From Lateolabrax maculatus (lineage: Eukaryota; Chordata; Actinopteri; Acropomatiformes; Lateolabracidae): DNA of 64,000 nucleotides. This document shows, in pieces, positions 47,991 through 61,771 of this stretch; the first letter of the stretch is position 1, and each line of letters begins with the position of its first letter. The position numbers and the translations under genes are program-made. A model generated the notes under the pieces. The model had not been told where the DNA came from. It saw nothing but the letters and a program-made list of their open reading frames with translations, and made no database searches. Location of the stretch: positions 10,604,501 to 10,668,500 of the forward strand of contig CM062215.1 in assembly GCA_031216445.1 (NCBI GenBank). The letters run 5' to 3'.

Positions 47991-49504
47991 GTTGCAGATA
48001 GTTGACGTTTGTCTGTTTCTAAAGGTTCAGATTTAATGTTTCATGTATTCTCTGCTGTATTACTGTTATTAAAGAAAAAACGTTTAACAGCACCACAAAG
48101 AGCGTGCAACCTAAAAGTGGTCAGCAATTCTGGAGAGAGATTGTTGATATTTGAACTCAGCTTTTGACTGATACAACAAAGCTTCGGTATTTGGCAACCT
48201 GGGAATGAGAACATCAGCACACACACAGAACGGACAGCTAGTGGACCGCGAGGAGATATCTGCTGAATATCTGCTGAATTTGACAAAAAAAAAAAAAAAC
48301 GTATAGGATTAGAATCGCTGACTGCACAATTTTAGCCCTGGAAGAAAATTTGACTTATTTCAAGATAGATTAATGGGTCATTCACCACCAGCAGTTATCT
48401 GGAGAAGATGTCACGGATGTAGAGAGGGGGGTGAAGATTTGAAGTAAATGCACACACACAAACACACACTTAATCTCACGCACACACTGTTCTGTCCCTT
48501 CATTTCTAAACCACAGGAACAGCAGCGAGGCAGTGATTCACAAGAGCTACTTGACTCACAGAGAGGGAAAGGAGCTTTGTTTTTTTCACGCAGGCCGGGG
48601 CTTTGTTCTTCTGGCTTTCTCCACAGCCGGCCGCTCTTCAGTCCTTTGCTGATTATAATCAATGTGTGTGGGCGATGTTGACTTTCTGAGTGTTTGCACC
48701 CCCTAATTTCTCCGTCCCCTCCAGGTAATCAGGCAGCTGAAAGCATCGGCTCCCTCGGGGCGCCACACCTCATGCTGTCCTGCAGGCCGTCACACTCGCG
48801 GTGTGGGAGGAACGCATTGATTTCAATGGCCAATGTGTATGTGCCAATTTTGTGCCAGTGTGTTGTTGTCATTATGTATCATACACATAAACATTAATCA
48901 CCTGAACCCTTTGCCATCTTGGAGGCATTTTTCACTTAGTGGCAGATATTTTCTTTCTTTTTTTTCTCTTTTACTTTTCCTCCAGCTGCCTCTGGGGACC
49001 AGCATGAATATAACAGCTGTAATTGCCCCAGTGTAAGAGCCCACTGGTTGGCATTTGATTGGTGTGAAAATGAATGTTTCAACCAAAAGTCATTAACCCC
49101 AATTCCAACTTGATAGATTTCACGCCGAAAATCAATGCCTGTTAACAAGAACTACTTCAGCTGCTCAAGTCGGCTTCCTTTTCACTCTTACATCATTTGA
49201 CTGAACTTTACCCGGAAGTCTTAACATTAATGTGGATTTTTTTCAAAATGAAACACAAAGACTTCAGATTTGACAGCAAATAAACAACCTTTGGATATTG
49301 AACTTTTCAAACAGACAGCTGACTTTAAACCAGGGCATGGTGAACGTACTGAGCGGTGCTCTTGTACTACATTTGCGAGAAGTTGCACGTATGTGTATGT
49401 AGAGATCGGGATGGACACTACTGTACAACATTTATAGACATTTTGTTTATTTGCTGTGTTCTTTGGGCCAGATTATTGCGCCAGATACCTTTCAACCAAA
49501 AGCT

Positions 49505-49595
49505 TGACATTTTGGGAAATACGCTTATTCCCTTTCTGGCAGAGAGCTGGGTGAGAAGATCAATACCACTGTTGTACCTGTCAGGTAATTAATTA
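49505..49595 (+). repeat. Foldback repeat family A, copy 6 (left-arm fragment)
   Basis: GACATTTTGGGAAATACGCT followed by TATTCCCTTTCTGGC and GAGAAGATCAATACCACTG matches the left end of the family. Confidence 0.6.
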
Positions 49596-51033
49596 ATATG
49601 AGATTGTCAACCTGTAAAATGGTAAATGAGAAAATGATGTGGTGAAATGACGATATGAAGAATGTTAATGACTATTGTCTTAAATGTGTTCTGTTCAGAT
49701 TACCTGTTATAAAATGTGTTGAACCAGTCTTGGTTTTATTCTGAGCCTGTGACACATGCAAATACGAAACAACTGGCAACGCATAATCAAATGTTAAACT
49801 ATTAATATGTTGGGGAGCTCCTGGAAATAACATTTGTCAAAAATTCAGAACAAACCCTTGGTACGTGAGCTTTCTAACTACCCAACACTGCATCCTGCAT
49901 GCTGAAAATGAAATGAAATGTCACACTGCAATATCACCACCAGAACAAATGAAGTACATGGTGTCATTTCTGTCATTGCCAGGCAATCTAACACCTTGTG
50001 ACTGACCTTTATAATGCTTTTCTTGCTGAGTACCTTGATTCTGAGTATGCAGGTCTGCTTCTTGATGCTGAGATTTGCTTTCCTCAAGTAGGAGTAAGGT
50101 GATTATAATATCAGCTTTAATTTAGTTAAATAGAAAAGGGCTTAAATATTTGAAGCAATACAGCAATATTTTGAAGTGTAATGGCCTACTATAGATCAGA
50201 CTGATTAACAGCCTCCAGTGTGTGTTGGTATCCTCCACTGTGACGATGAAGAATGGCCGTCCTGTTGTCGCTAAGGCAACACATGTTGATCTCAGAGACT
50301 TTTCCACGCAAAGAAAAGAGAAGAGATTAATAGGCAATTAGCCAATGTGACTGTGAGTGTGCGTCGAAGGGAAACTTTCCTGTGACATTTCAGTGCCATT
50401 TATAGCTCAGCTGTATGGCATACTGTCATGAATGCCGAAAACGCTTTGAAGTATACAGAGGCAAAAAGAGTAAAGAAGCTAGAGGAGATTTTCGTAAAGA
50501 GTGATATCTGCTAAATGTCTGGTGCAGCCGGGAGCGTCTCACAAGCCATCTGGCAATTGTGACTTTTTACAGATTCTTGGACGCAGAAAAAAAAAAAAAG
50601 AGAGATGACTTTATGTCCTCCCTGCATTACTCACATCACATAGAGTCATCTTACTGCATGGAGATTCAGAGAGACCTGTTCGCCCTCAGAAGCCTGTCCC
50701 AAGAATCCGAAAGAGAATATTTACAGTTTACCAGATTTCATTAAAGTCAGTTCATGTACTGAGTATGTATCCATGTCTTCTTTTTTAAATGCCCTGAAAT
50801 GAAAAACATCCAGGAATTCCTACTGTACAACACCCCGACTCACGGTCATTCTGTCATCATTCAGCTTACATTCCCCGTAGATCCTGCTTTAAACCCTGTA
50901 GAAAAAAAAAAACTAAAAAATAACTCTGGCGTCAAATTAAGAGGGTGAACATGGTAAACATTATATCTGCTAAACATTCCCCTTCTGTTATTGTAAGCAT
51001 GTCAGATGACGCTGTCTTTGGCTCACATCACCG

Positions 51034-51260
51034 TTTCTTTGTCATCGACTGTATATACTGTAAAGATGGACGACATGACAGCTGCCCAAAAGTGGAGCCA
51101 AAACACATTCAGTCGCCCCTGGTGGCTCCAGTATAGGTCAAAAATCCGGCCCCTTCGATGTTAGCGGATGGGACATGGGCCAAACTCAAAAAATCAAAGT
51201 GCACGTCAAATACATTTTTGCCAAAGATGGTCTCTGTCATTTTAAGTAGTTCTCACGCTG
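51034..51260 (+). repeat. Dispersed repeat fragment, family E relative
   Basis: The stretch has TGTAAAGATGGACGACATGA, AAAGTGGAGCCAAAAC and CAGTCGCCCCTGGTGGC, which recall the GGAGTCGCC...GGC blocks of 24340-24935. The relation is partial and the boundaries are uncertain. Confidence 0.4.
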
Positions 51261-54200
51261 ATGTATGTTCCACTGTTAATTTTTCTGATAAGCTTGGTTT
51301 TACTTAGTCATTTGATGCTATAAGAAGGGGGTTTTACACCTAGGAACATCGAGTGGAGAATAACTTCAGCTAAGTAACTTTCAGTAAGTGTGATTGTCTT
51401 TTTAAAACAACCAAATGAGTTGTTCTGCAGTAAACTGTACTGTGAACTGTACTAATCGACCCAAGGGATCTGAGGGATCTTTGCAGTTTAATTTGTTAGT
51501 TAGATTTGTGTTTTGTGAGGTAATCATCAAGTTAATGTTATTAACTAGTTAACTAAGACAACAAGCAGTCTAACGTTAGCTATGTGGCAAGATTCATTTT
51601 TTGATATTGCACCACTGGAAACTTTAAAGAGGAGAATTCAAACCACATAAATTCAAATAGATGGTTTTCAATGTTATAAACTCAGCAGTATTTACATTTC
51701 AAGTATTTGGTAGCGGTTACATTTCACAGTATAGTTCCACACACTTTATCCCTGTAAGAAAATACACCAAAAGCGATGTTTTCAAATGCAATGACACACA
51801 TTAAGGAACTCATATTGCAGCATCAAAATTTAATGTGGTTCTCCGGTTCTAGATCGAAAAGCACAGTGGCTCCAGGAGCTTGTTCGACAGAGTGCACAAG
51901 ACAGATGGGAAGTGACATGCGTGTCCAGAGGGCACGATGTAAGACTGCAGAGTCACTGGACTTCAGTAGTGTTGTGTGTGTATTCGTCTGTGCAGCACCT
52001 TGCTTCTGCACTTCTCTCGGACAAAAAGGATCATGTAAACACATTATTCTCCTTCACTCTCATGTCAAACTGCCTAACTCCTAAAAGCCTCATGTACAGT
52101 AGTAACCCCAGCTGCTCTCCCTCAGGCAGCCGCAGGAGCAAATGCACCCTGTCAGGATTTCGTTTGTCACCCCTCCAACTTGCTGCTGCAGAGGGGCCTT
52201 TGATACAGACGAGCCCCGGCGTCGGAGGGATGGCGTGCTGGGCGAGGGTAGCCGAGGTGTCAAGTCACTGGAGCGTTTCGAGCAAGCTGGAAGCCAGTTT
52301 TTTTTTTTTTTTTCTCCGATAGATAAAGCCGGACTGGATTGGAAAGTGGGCAGCAAGAGGACAGGATGTGGGCGGGACGCTGGCATCTGCGATCCACTTA
52401 GAGCATGTGACAGCAAGAACACAGTGTTTTGGTGGTCCCCTTGATTTAAACACAAGAGCTGTGTGAACACATGTGTGTTCTTTGTACGTGGGATAGAGAA
52501 AAAAGAGAAGGCGGAAGAACCAGGTGTGTTTTGCTTGTTTGCATCTCTGCGTCGAAGCCTCAGGACAACCTCTGCGTGTGTTTGTGTGTTGTGTTTACTC
52601 GGCCTGAATAAAGTGTCCATCAGCTTTGGTGCATTAGGGCCTCGAGATGAAAGCCGTAATCTCAGAATGTTATCCATCCTTGATGTCAGACTTTTTAAGC
52701 AAGGCGCTGGTTTAAGGACCAGGTTTTTCCTCTCAGTTCAGCATCTGAAATCTTTCTGTAAGAGTACACCCCGCCAGCAAGGAGTGTTACTACTGACTTA
52801 TGTAGCTGAAATTTAAAGGCCCTAAAAAACAATATGCTCAATCAACCTCCTACTATAAGCAATGGTGTCCTACTGTGCATGAACACAATATTTTCTTTGG
52901 TTATTTTAAATGAGAGATTTCTGCATTTTCTTTTCTATGTGCATGTTTCACTGGTTTAAAGTGCTTCATTTAAAATGGAAATAGTCAACTTTTTTGCTTT
53001 AACTGATCATTATGAAGTAAATGTTGATTGCACAGTGTAATGGCTATAGAATAATGACACCATCTGCGCTTAGTTTGGTTCCCTGCTCGATTTTACGGCA
53101 CAAGGCATTCTTGAAACACAACCTGCCTACTAATTTATACGACTGGGTGTTTTACTCTGCCTTCATCACACTATTGAGATAGGGGTTTTTAGTTCAAATT
53201 GGGATTCTTAGGTTTTTTTCTTGCTTTAGACAGTAGCAGGCTGCAAGCAGTTAGTGGCCCGCCATGTTTCGGTGAAAACGGCACTTCCAGTCGGCGGAGC
53301 ATCCGTTATCTTGGCCATCTCTGGAATTAGCCAGAGATCAGTTAGGAGAGGCTTTTTTTTTATGTCAACTGATTCTAAACATACTGACAAAGTAGGGGTG
53401 GATGGTATAAAAGGTATAGACAGTACACCCGTATGAATTTGCCCTACAGTGTGATTTCACCGTGTCCACCGTGCTGACCGGTATGGAGCCCTCATTTTGC
53501 TTGACCAGAACAAAAAGTTGCCCCAAAGAAATGGCTGAAAGCACTGCACACAACAAAGAGGAGAAGGAGTTGGTAGCAAATCATGTCGGACGACAGTGGT
53601 CGCAAAGTGTAGTTAAATACCTCTGTACTATATGAAATATGTCCCAGTATTACAGTTAAGAAGTACAGTTGTAGCTGCCATGCAGTTGCCAACCAGTGCT
53701 TTAACCCCTCCAAAGCATTTGTATTGAAATTTTAAGAAAAATGAATATACTGTGATGTACACTGTTACCGTCCGTTCTATAACTTATTATGTGATATCAA
53801 TTTTAAGCCATACTGCCCAGCCCTGTGACAGTTTTAGTTGGTTTAGTTTAGTAAAACCAAATCTGGAGTTCAAAATATTTGGCGTTACTTGTGAGTAAAA
53901 TCTGAAAACAGCATGCACTTAAATTGTTGTAGACGGGAAGTATGGTAGCAAAATGAAGTCCAATGTATAGCCATCCCTGGTGACAAAGCAGATGGCTTTA
54001 AATTGAATTCTCATCAACACATCAGAAATATAAGTCTCCTCAATTTGCTGTGTCGATGTCCATGGATTTAATTCAGAAAGCATATGGACTTATAAGACTC
54101 ATTTTATGAATTAGTTACAGTGCACATGTTCAATTTATTATGTCTGATATAGTATATTGGTGTTTAGGCTACACAGCTGCAGTATTTTAAGAAGAAATGC

Positions 54201-55079
54201 AAAACGCAAGTGCATTTCAACATTGAAGACACAATTAGGAATCCTTTGATTTCTTGATCTCAGAGTTCAAGAAGTCTCTCCTCTTTTCCCACCTCCTGTG
54301 CAAATGTCTGACAGTCTGCGCGGTGAAAAAGAGCTCATGAGATGAGGAAAAGTCAGTTGAGTTGACATGTGGTTCAGAGAAAGACAAGTGGTAGATGTGG
54401 GAGCTCTGCTGTGGGAGACTGCATGAAATAGCAAAGAGAGGAAATTACAGTCGAACCACTTTAACAGCCAGACCTGTCACCTGAATCATTTTAATATTGG
54501 TGAACTGAAAGCGTGTTGATCTGCGGTAAAGACGAACCGGTTGAGCGGGAGGATATAATGTTGTTTAAAATAAAATTCTAGTGAATTTATTTTCCTCTAA
54601 CATCTCCATGGAGTATTTGTTGTTATAGTATGTGCATCATGTAGACATATTCTGCCCTCTGCAGACATTTTAAAGTGGATACAAGCACAGTGAGGTACAT
54701 CATACTGCATAAATATCCAGTTATTTTCTCTGCTTGATTTACATTCTCACATTCCTCAGTGGGATCTCTGGGTACTATGTATGCAGTTATTTTGACACCA
54801 TTTTTAAACCAGTTTTTCAACCTTTGAATTGCTGCGAGCCTTACTTTTCTCTAAAGACAACCTATATATTTAAACTCTTATAATTCAAAATAGTTCAATC
54901 AAACTATTTGTACTCAGTTTCTTTTCCTGTGTATTTGGTTCTAAAGGGAAACCCATGCTGCCTGCACACGAGCACACATAGTTGGATCTAAACTGGTCTT
55001 ATGGCGCCACCTTGTGGCTGGATCAAGTTATTGGTCAGTTCTTGTCTCCACCCTGGAGGATGGCAGTGCACTTAGTAAT

Positions 55080-55500
55080 TAGTAATAATACTTCTGCATT
55101 AGTAATAATGATAATAGTAATAGCCTTTATCTATATTGCACTTTGCAAAGAGGACACCGATGTTGTTTGTCTGATTGCCAATGGAAGGATATTCCAGCAA
55201 ATGCTCTGTCTCCAGACCTGGTGAGCAGGAGGCCACAATGGGAACCCTAGCAGACCCTAGCTCGAAGCGGTTAACTGATTTCCGGCGCAACCTGGCAAAT
55301 GAGGAGTTCCAGTTGTCGAGTTTCTGGCTGGAGATGGAGACATGTATAAGGGTTTCACTGCATGAAAGAAATGATCAGAATTCAGGTCACAATCAGGAGA
55401 CCACCTCTGGATTCTCTAGCTTCCTGAGCACAGTGGAAATCCGTCTAAGGATCTTGCCTTCTGTGATCCCCTGTGTGCTTTAGGACCAAATACCATCACT
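55080..55500 (+). repeat. Dispersed repeat remnant
   Basis: A TAATAATAATAGCC start is followed by TTTATCTATATTGCACTTTG, then CCAGCAAATGCTCTGTCTCC and GGAGACCACC blocks. Repeats of this form (AAT-rich end, TTTATATAGC-type block) are common in fish. The open frames 55175-55483 and 55580-55861 are probably repeat-derived. Confidence 0.35.
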
Positions 55501-56329
55501 TCAGCTTTAACAGCATTTCACACCAAAGCATCCAAGACCTTCCGTCTGCAGACAGTAAACTGCATATATACACATTTGCATGTCGTTACTTGTGCCCGCT
55601 CCACCACTCATTAGACCTGTCAATGGGAAGAACGGCAAAGAAGAAGAAGTGCAGTTTTCACACCGACTGCGTTGCATCGGCGAGGTTCTCCCTCAGCACC
55701 AGAGCAGCTGTAATTACGCACGACCATTACGCACGGCTGTGGCTATTTATAGCAGTAATTCATCACATGTACCTGTAAACCATCATGGCGGTGGTGTCGC
55801 AACCATCACTGTGAAACGTCAGAAGGGTGATTTATTTATAGAGCTCATACTGAAACTTTAAGTGTTTTCACATCCTAAAGCTCCAGGAATCACTCCTGCT
55901 TTCTGGCATCATGTTCCCTGCTTTTTTTTTTCTTTTTGTTTTTGGCAAGCAATAGGCCTGCTTTTCATTTTCTTTAGGTATCTAACTTACACTCAGAAAT
56001 GTTAGATTTTTGGCTCTGTGTAATGGGGTTGAACTCAACCAATGTGATTTTTTTTTTCCCCCCTCCGCAGTAGCTTTGCCTCAAAAGTGTCCGTATAACT
56101 CAAACTCCATTCTGTGAGGAGCGTTTTTAAGCCCACTACCAGTTTGCATGCACTATGTAGGCCAGTGGTCACTCAGGACATTCATCCGGCTTTAGAGAGG
56201 TGTGCTACCTTGTGTAAGACTTCACACATGAATGGCGTGGCCTCATACTCTCTGATCAGGACCTGACAGCATGAACAACACCTGTTTTGGTTTAATATTT
56301 TGTTTTTGAACACTGCCTGTCCGGGACCA

Positions 56330-56462
56330 AGCAGCAGACAGACACAGTTAGAGACCAGCTGGGGACCATAGTGGAGCATTTAGCAGCTTTAGAGTCAGAT
56401 ATTTACCTCAGGAGGTGGTGGAGACCAAAGCCGAGGTAAAAGGGAGATTTGCGTTCATCAGT
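56330..56462 (-). repeat. Dispersed repeat family B, copy 3 (reverse)
   Basis: Reading the minus strand gives CTCCACCACCTCCTGAGG, then AAATATCTGACTCT and GCTGCTAAATGCTCCACTAT, the same order as copies 1 and 2 but in the opposite orientation. It adjoins a family A copy on its right. Confidence 0.6.
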
Positions 56463-56469
56463 TGGTCAG

Positions 56470-56660
56470 CTGATTAGCTTAGCTTAGCATAAAGACTAGA
56501 AACAGGGGGAAACAGCTAGCCTGGCTCTGTTGGAAGGTAACGAAATCCACCTACCGGCGCCTCTAAAGCTGATTAACACGTTATATCTTGTTTGTCCACA
56601 CACAAATCTAAGTGTAAAAACGACAACGTGTGTTAAGTGGGATTATGTTCCGGGAATAGT
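56470..56660 (+). repeat. Foldback repeat family A, copy 7
   Basis: TTAGCTTAGCATAAAGACTA, then AAACAGGGGGAAACAGC, TAGCCTGGCTCTGTTGG, CCTACCGGCGCCTCTAAAGC and AACGTGTG-type sequence match the family core. Right and left ends are not intact. Confidence 0.65.
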
Positions 56661-59361
56661 GATTCTTCAAGGACAGACGCAGTAGATCATACTCATATAG
56701 ATCATCTTGTTTCCAGAGGTTTCTCTTCCGATGAGTCAGGTCTATTCTTCTTTAATTTAACATACGTTTTAAAAAGCCTACCAGAAATGTGAGATAATTT
56801 CACGTGAGCCCAGATGTTTTGCCTGCTTGGAGAATCATTACAACTTCATCAAGTAGACGAAGCCCACAAGAGAGAAATCTGCTTTCAAGGCTCTACAGGA
56901 CTAAATGATGTTTCACACTTGATGAAACACTCAGGGTGAGAAAAAAAAAACCCAGACAAATCCTGTGAGGAAGGAAGAAAATGACCCGTTTAGCGCCGGC
57001 CTGATGGAAAGCAAACAGGATCAGAGAGTGAGTGGTGATGAGACGTGACTGATGCTCAGGCTGGGGGTGACGGGGCGTACAGTAGTTGCTCATGAAATCT
57101 GCTCCATGAGGACCTTCAATGTGGTCTGAATTCTGGGATGTGATGCTGCCCTCTGCTGGTCAACATGAGAAACTGTCTCGTACTGTATATATCTGCAGAT
57201 CCTGTATTAACTAAAGAGCCCCAGAGTGTTCAATATTAATTAAATAAACGTGTAATAAATCATTACATTAATACAATGTGAGAGATATATAAATACATCA
57301 GTACTTTGTGAAATAATTAATCAATTTCGTCTTTCCTATTTTCACAATAAAGCTTTTAGTTTTCAAGACTTTGACATTTTCAAAAGTCTGTTTTTATATC
57401 ATAATGGCCTTTTTTCCGACATTTTTATTTCATGCCACTTTTTCTACCATGTCACTTTTCATAAACAGCGGTTCAACCGATCACATCCCCCTGCCTCTCA
57501 ACACCTGCCGTCAAATGTAGCCAGTTAGATCCAGTTAACCAGAGCAACAATCAACTATCTAGCTGCTGAATAAACATAGTACACAGACACAGAAACTAAC
57601 CTCCTTTTATTTATTTAACTTAGGCTGTGTATTATTACTGTTCTGTGTCTGTGTACTGTGTTTATATACAGCAGGAGCCTCTCCCTGGTTGATTCTGAAT
57701 TATTTGGACTTTGTTGCTGCTCCAGCTGACAGGAGCTAACACATGATTGGCTGAAAGGTGGGAGGGCGAGGACACCACTGTCATGACAAGGGACAGGACA
57801 TAAAATGTCTATGATTAGGAACAAAATGTATCCAATAAAATCCGGTTATTATGAAAATGAATGATGAAACATTGAGCTGAGTTTAAATAATGTCTGCAAT
57901 TATTTCACAAATTGTTGGATCATTTATATATTTACACAATTTATTAATATGATTATTTATTTCAATGTATTCAATATTTAACACTATATCAAATTCAAAG
58001 ACACTCAGTTAAAAAAACACAAACACCAGTAATGTTTAACATAATTTATATTTATTTTCTTTTGAACAAAATGTTAATAAATGTATTTGTTTTACGTCCA
58101 AAAAAGATCATGACTCGTGGGACGCATTTTATAAATAATTTCATCCAAGTCTTTTGTAGAAAAAAAAGAAAGTAAATTAGCAAACTAAAGCATCTCTAGT
58201 ATGACAATATGACAACTTTATCATAATTTTTTCTCTATATTTGAACCCTTTTCTCAATTCAAGCTTCATTTTTTTGTATATTTTTCTTAAGACCTCTTTA
58301 TCTCATCTTTTTAACATCCAACTTAGTCCTACTCATCAACTCACACCACTGCTTTAGACAACAGAAAAATGCGGCAAAAATCTCAAAAAACAGACAAAAA
58401 CCAAGGAGGCGAACAGAAAACACAGTGAGATTCCAACAGTGGGGGGTGGGGAGGGGAGGTCTGGGTGGGCGGGTGGGGAGAGGGGCAGCCATTTTGGGAT
58501 CCCACATCCTCAGGACATATTTACAACAGAAAGGACAAGGGGTGGTAGTGATGGTCGTGGAGGGGGTTCATTTGTGGTGGGGTTCATCTGCATAGATCCA
58601 CAGGACTCAGATCGTGAACAGCTAGAGATCGAAGGGACGGAGCACAAAGTGTGGGCCTATTACATCCGCTGCTGTCTTCGAGGGGGAACGTTAGTTCTCG
58701 TCATCATCACAGTTTGTCAAGGGAAACAAACGAACCGAACATCATGTCACAGGAGAATATGAAGCAAAAAGGGATCAGAGGGGAAACTGTGTGTGTGTGT
58801 GGGGGGGGGGCAAGTGGAGACCTGACTACCATGTGACACACCGCTCTGATGATGAGTGTGTGGAGCAAACCGATGAGCGTTACGTGATGTGAAGTCCAGC
58901 CGTTAATGGGGAAGGTGGGGGGGGGGGCACTGATACCACGTTTTCACAGCCAAGAACAATTTGGAGGTGAAGTTAAAACTCCAATCTGTCTTTAACTGAT
59001 CATTAGGGGGCAAAAAAATAGCTTCATTAAAAGAGATTTAGCGTCCTTAGCCTGCATTTTTGGTATGTCACTAGTTGCTCATGGTATCAGATGTGAATAA
59101 ATGGGGGAATCTTGTTTTCTGTCCAATCTCTAGCTAGAAAGGGGAGTTGAGACTATTCTTAATCCCTGCGTGACCCCGTCCTCGTGTCAATGTGCACTGT
59201 GCATGCATGCAAAAAAAAAAAAGAAGAAAAACTGAACAAAATCAGATGGATCAGCCCTTGAAAACTCCTCACACTCCTCGCACGCTGACACTAACGCAGC
59301 CCTTTGCTAGTCTGTTAAAGATAGCAGTTGATCAGCTCGTCTACGGGTATTTAAGAGTCGA

Positions 59362-59395
59362 CGGATTGATTGATTGATTGACTGATTGATTGGCC
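59362..59395 (+). repeat. (TTGA)n tetranucleotide run
   Basis: About seven GATT units with one change (GACT) in the probable UTR. Confidence 0.9.
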
Positions 59396-59487
59396 GACTG
59401 GTCGCTCGCACCGACTGCACACCGGCTTGTTTCTTGTCTAGTATCTGCCTCACTGGGCGTATGCAGCAGAGAGGCACTCAAAGATCT

Positions 59488-60753
59488 GGGGCCTCATTTA
59501 TCAAAGCAAGCGTGGGACAAACGCGCGTAGGATCTGTCTATACGGACAAGAAAATTAGTATTTATGAACTTGTACAAAAGTGTTCCTGTGTGTTCCTTCG
59601 TGGTTGCTGGTCTTATTTACGTCACAATGTGTTCTGCAACTTTTCCGCTATTTTCATTTTTAATTTGTTGTATGTGTACGTATGTGTTTGGTTGTGAGGA
59701 TATTGCACCTAGGCTTGTGCCGACTGGCGATCGGATCTGAAGAGACGATCGCCGATTGTTTTTTTCCCTGCCGATGATAAGGAACTAAATTGTCATAAAA
59801 AATAAACTCTCAGAGCTGCTCCCTTCTGTGCGTTTACAGTCCAGGAGGTGTTTCTGGTGGAGCGGCATGCCTGCGCACTGCGATGATGACTGACTCTGTT
59901 CCTTCATTTAAATTCGCCTCCTCTCTGTGTGATCATATACCGTGTATTAATGCAGCGAAGTCACTATATAGTTGTTCTCATTTACATATTTTTCAGTTTC
60001 TGTTGGAAGTAGTGTGAAATATGATCACAGCTAATTAAGTTGTTGCATTGCAGATAAAATCCTTTATGATCACTACATTGTCTGACAAAATAAATATATG
60101 GTCAGATATATGAACATTTAAAATGAGTGATCTCAGAGAAAGTTAGAAAAAAAGGCATTAAAGACATAGTTCTGATCCTGTGTCCTTCCTGTGCCAATTA
60201 GTCACTTGTCTCCTGTTATATGCTAAATATGTGTCAAAAATAAATATTTTACTTTTCCTCTATAATGTTTCCTCTATAATTTTTAATGACTAATCTTAAA
60301 CTAGGGGGCCGATACAAACACTCATCCATCATATAAAACTGCACTTTACTGTTAGCTAGTGGGTGGCAAGCAAAGCAATATCTTAGTAGGAGGTGTGTGT
60401 TTGGATTTCAGCTGGAAAAAAAAACGTTATTTGAATTTCCAAAGAATGTGGTTGAGGTCTTATTTATTCGTTTAACCTCTACCCTCCTTCTCCTGACGTA
60501 ACAGCATGAAGACGGCCTTCAGGAGCGATAGTTTAGAGTGTATCAGTAATGCTTACACGGTTGACACTAGAGATGGTTGGTGTTTGTAGTTTAGGTTCGA
60601 TATTCCCAGCGATTGCACCACTGTGTAGCGCTGGGGTTTTGTTGGTACATGTGGTCACGAGTAGTTCTACATGTACGCACATTCTCAAGCACAAGAAGAA
60701 ATCTGATTCGGCGCGTGGAAACGAGCGTGCACGCGGTTGACAAATGAGGCCCC
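59488..60753. mobile_element. Non-autonomous DNA transposon with terminal inverted repeats
   Basis: The left end GGGGCCTCATTTATCAA and the right end, read in reverse complement GGGGCCTCATTTGTCAAC, match in 16 of 17 bases. Similar CGCGTG/CGTGCACG-type sequence continues inwards on both sides. The element is about 1.27 kb and encodes no recognisable transposase, so it is non-autonomous. No clear target-site duplication was found, and the CAGGGG-like terminus suggests, without proving, the hAT class. Confidence 0.65.
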
Positions 60754-61771
60754 TGGTGTTTTGGCATCGTGCGACTGTTCTCTAGTGTCCCTGGGTTGTC
60801 CCTGCAGTCTCATGTACTACTCTAAATACTCTGTGGCGTTAAGACGAGCCACTGGGCCACACGTCTGCAACTCCGGCACCACCGTATGAGGTAAACTGAA
60901 CACTTTAGAAACCAGAGAACACCACTTCCTGTTCGGGAGCGCTGCATGGCGAACCGTCACTACCGCTGCCACTTCATCGCTCCTAACTTGCTCAATGGCC
61001 CAACAAGTTAGAAGAGAAAGCGAGCCAGTCTCAGAGCACTTAAGGTCCTAAAACGTGTAGGCATGTACAGTCGTAAGGGGTTGAAACAAAAAAAAAAAAA
61101 AAGATCTAGTGGGACGAAACACAAGCGGAACATTAGAATATAGAAGAATCACATACATTTTGTTTTCAGAGAAACAAGACCCACATGAATGATAGATGAG
61201 CTGGTCCTGGCAGGCCCCTCGAGCAACATCACACACAAGGTAGTAAGACGATGCCCCGGAGGTGAAGGAGAGGAGGACGTGGTTGATATGTCAAAACATT
61301 CTGGCACCTGAAAAAAAAAATTAAAAAATGCAGCAAAAATCTAAAGGTAATGATGAGTGAGAGCGCACACTTCATCAATGTCCGTTTTTCCTTCTGACGC
61401 GCCATCCATACACACACCGAAAACGTCAGGAAGGGGAGCGGGAGGGTGGGGGGGGGGGAGGAGAGGAGGGACAATATGCTAGAAAACATTTGGATGGAAT
61501 AGAAACAATGAGCAGGTTTCAAGTGGCAAGAGGTCAGTTCTTTAGGGGGGAGGTTCTCAAACATCTCGGTTCGGTCGATGTCCGGTCCCAGCACCCTTAG
61601 CTCCAGTTAAAACCCTCCCACTTCCTGTGGTTGATGGTTCATCGGCGGCAGACTGTAGAGGCATTTCCAGCATGTCTCGCCAGATGTGTCCCTGGCAGCC
61701 ATGACATTGTAAAAGCCATAATCCTCTCGAGCGACATCACTCCTTACAAGCACCAGATTCAACCCCAAGGT

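Larger units (their letters stand above)
44368..58029. other. Unassigned region, repeats and no confirmed gene
   Basis: The region contains three family A copies, two family B copies, a family E piece and several poly(T)/poly(A) runs. The longest frame in the window apart from real genes, 52090-52677 on the minus strand, has low-complexity and unrelated composition and no motif. A pyrimidine-rich acceptor at 48706-48724 is followed by a short open stretch with no recognised domain. Confidence 0.5.
58030..61771 (-). other. Probable 3' UTR of the minus-strand membrane-protein gene
   Basis: Reading leftwards from the stop codon at 61774-61772, the sequence is long, non-coding and contains C-rich tracts on the minus strand (for example 58440-58486 and 61440-61471 as G runs on the plus strand). 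A canonical AATAAA on the minus strand is at 58056-58051. No splice structure was seen. The transcript end is inference. A transposon remnant interrupts it at 59488-60753. Confidence 0.4.

Noticed and set aside
52090..52677. 195-codon open frame on the minus strand
   Set aside because: It runs through a poly(A) tract (poly-Lys), has no domain or conserved motif, and overlaps open frames on the other strand. It is a chance open stretch.
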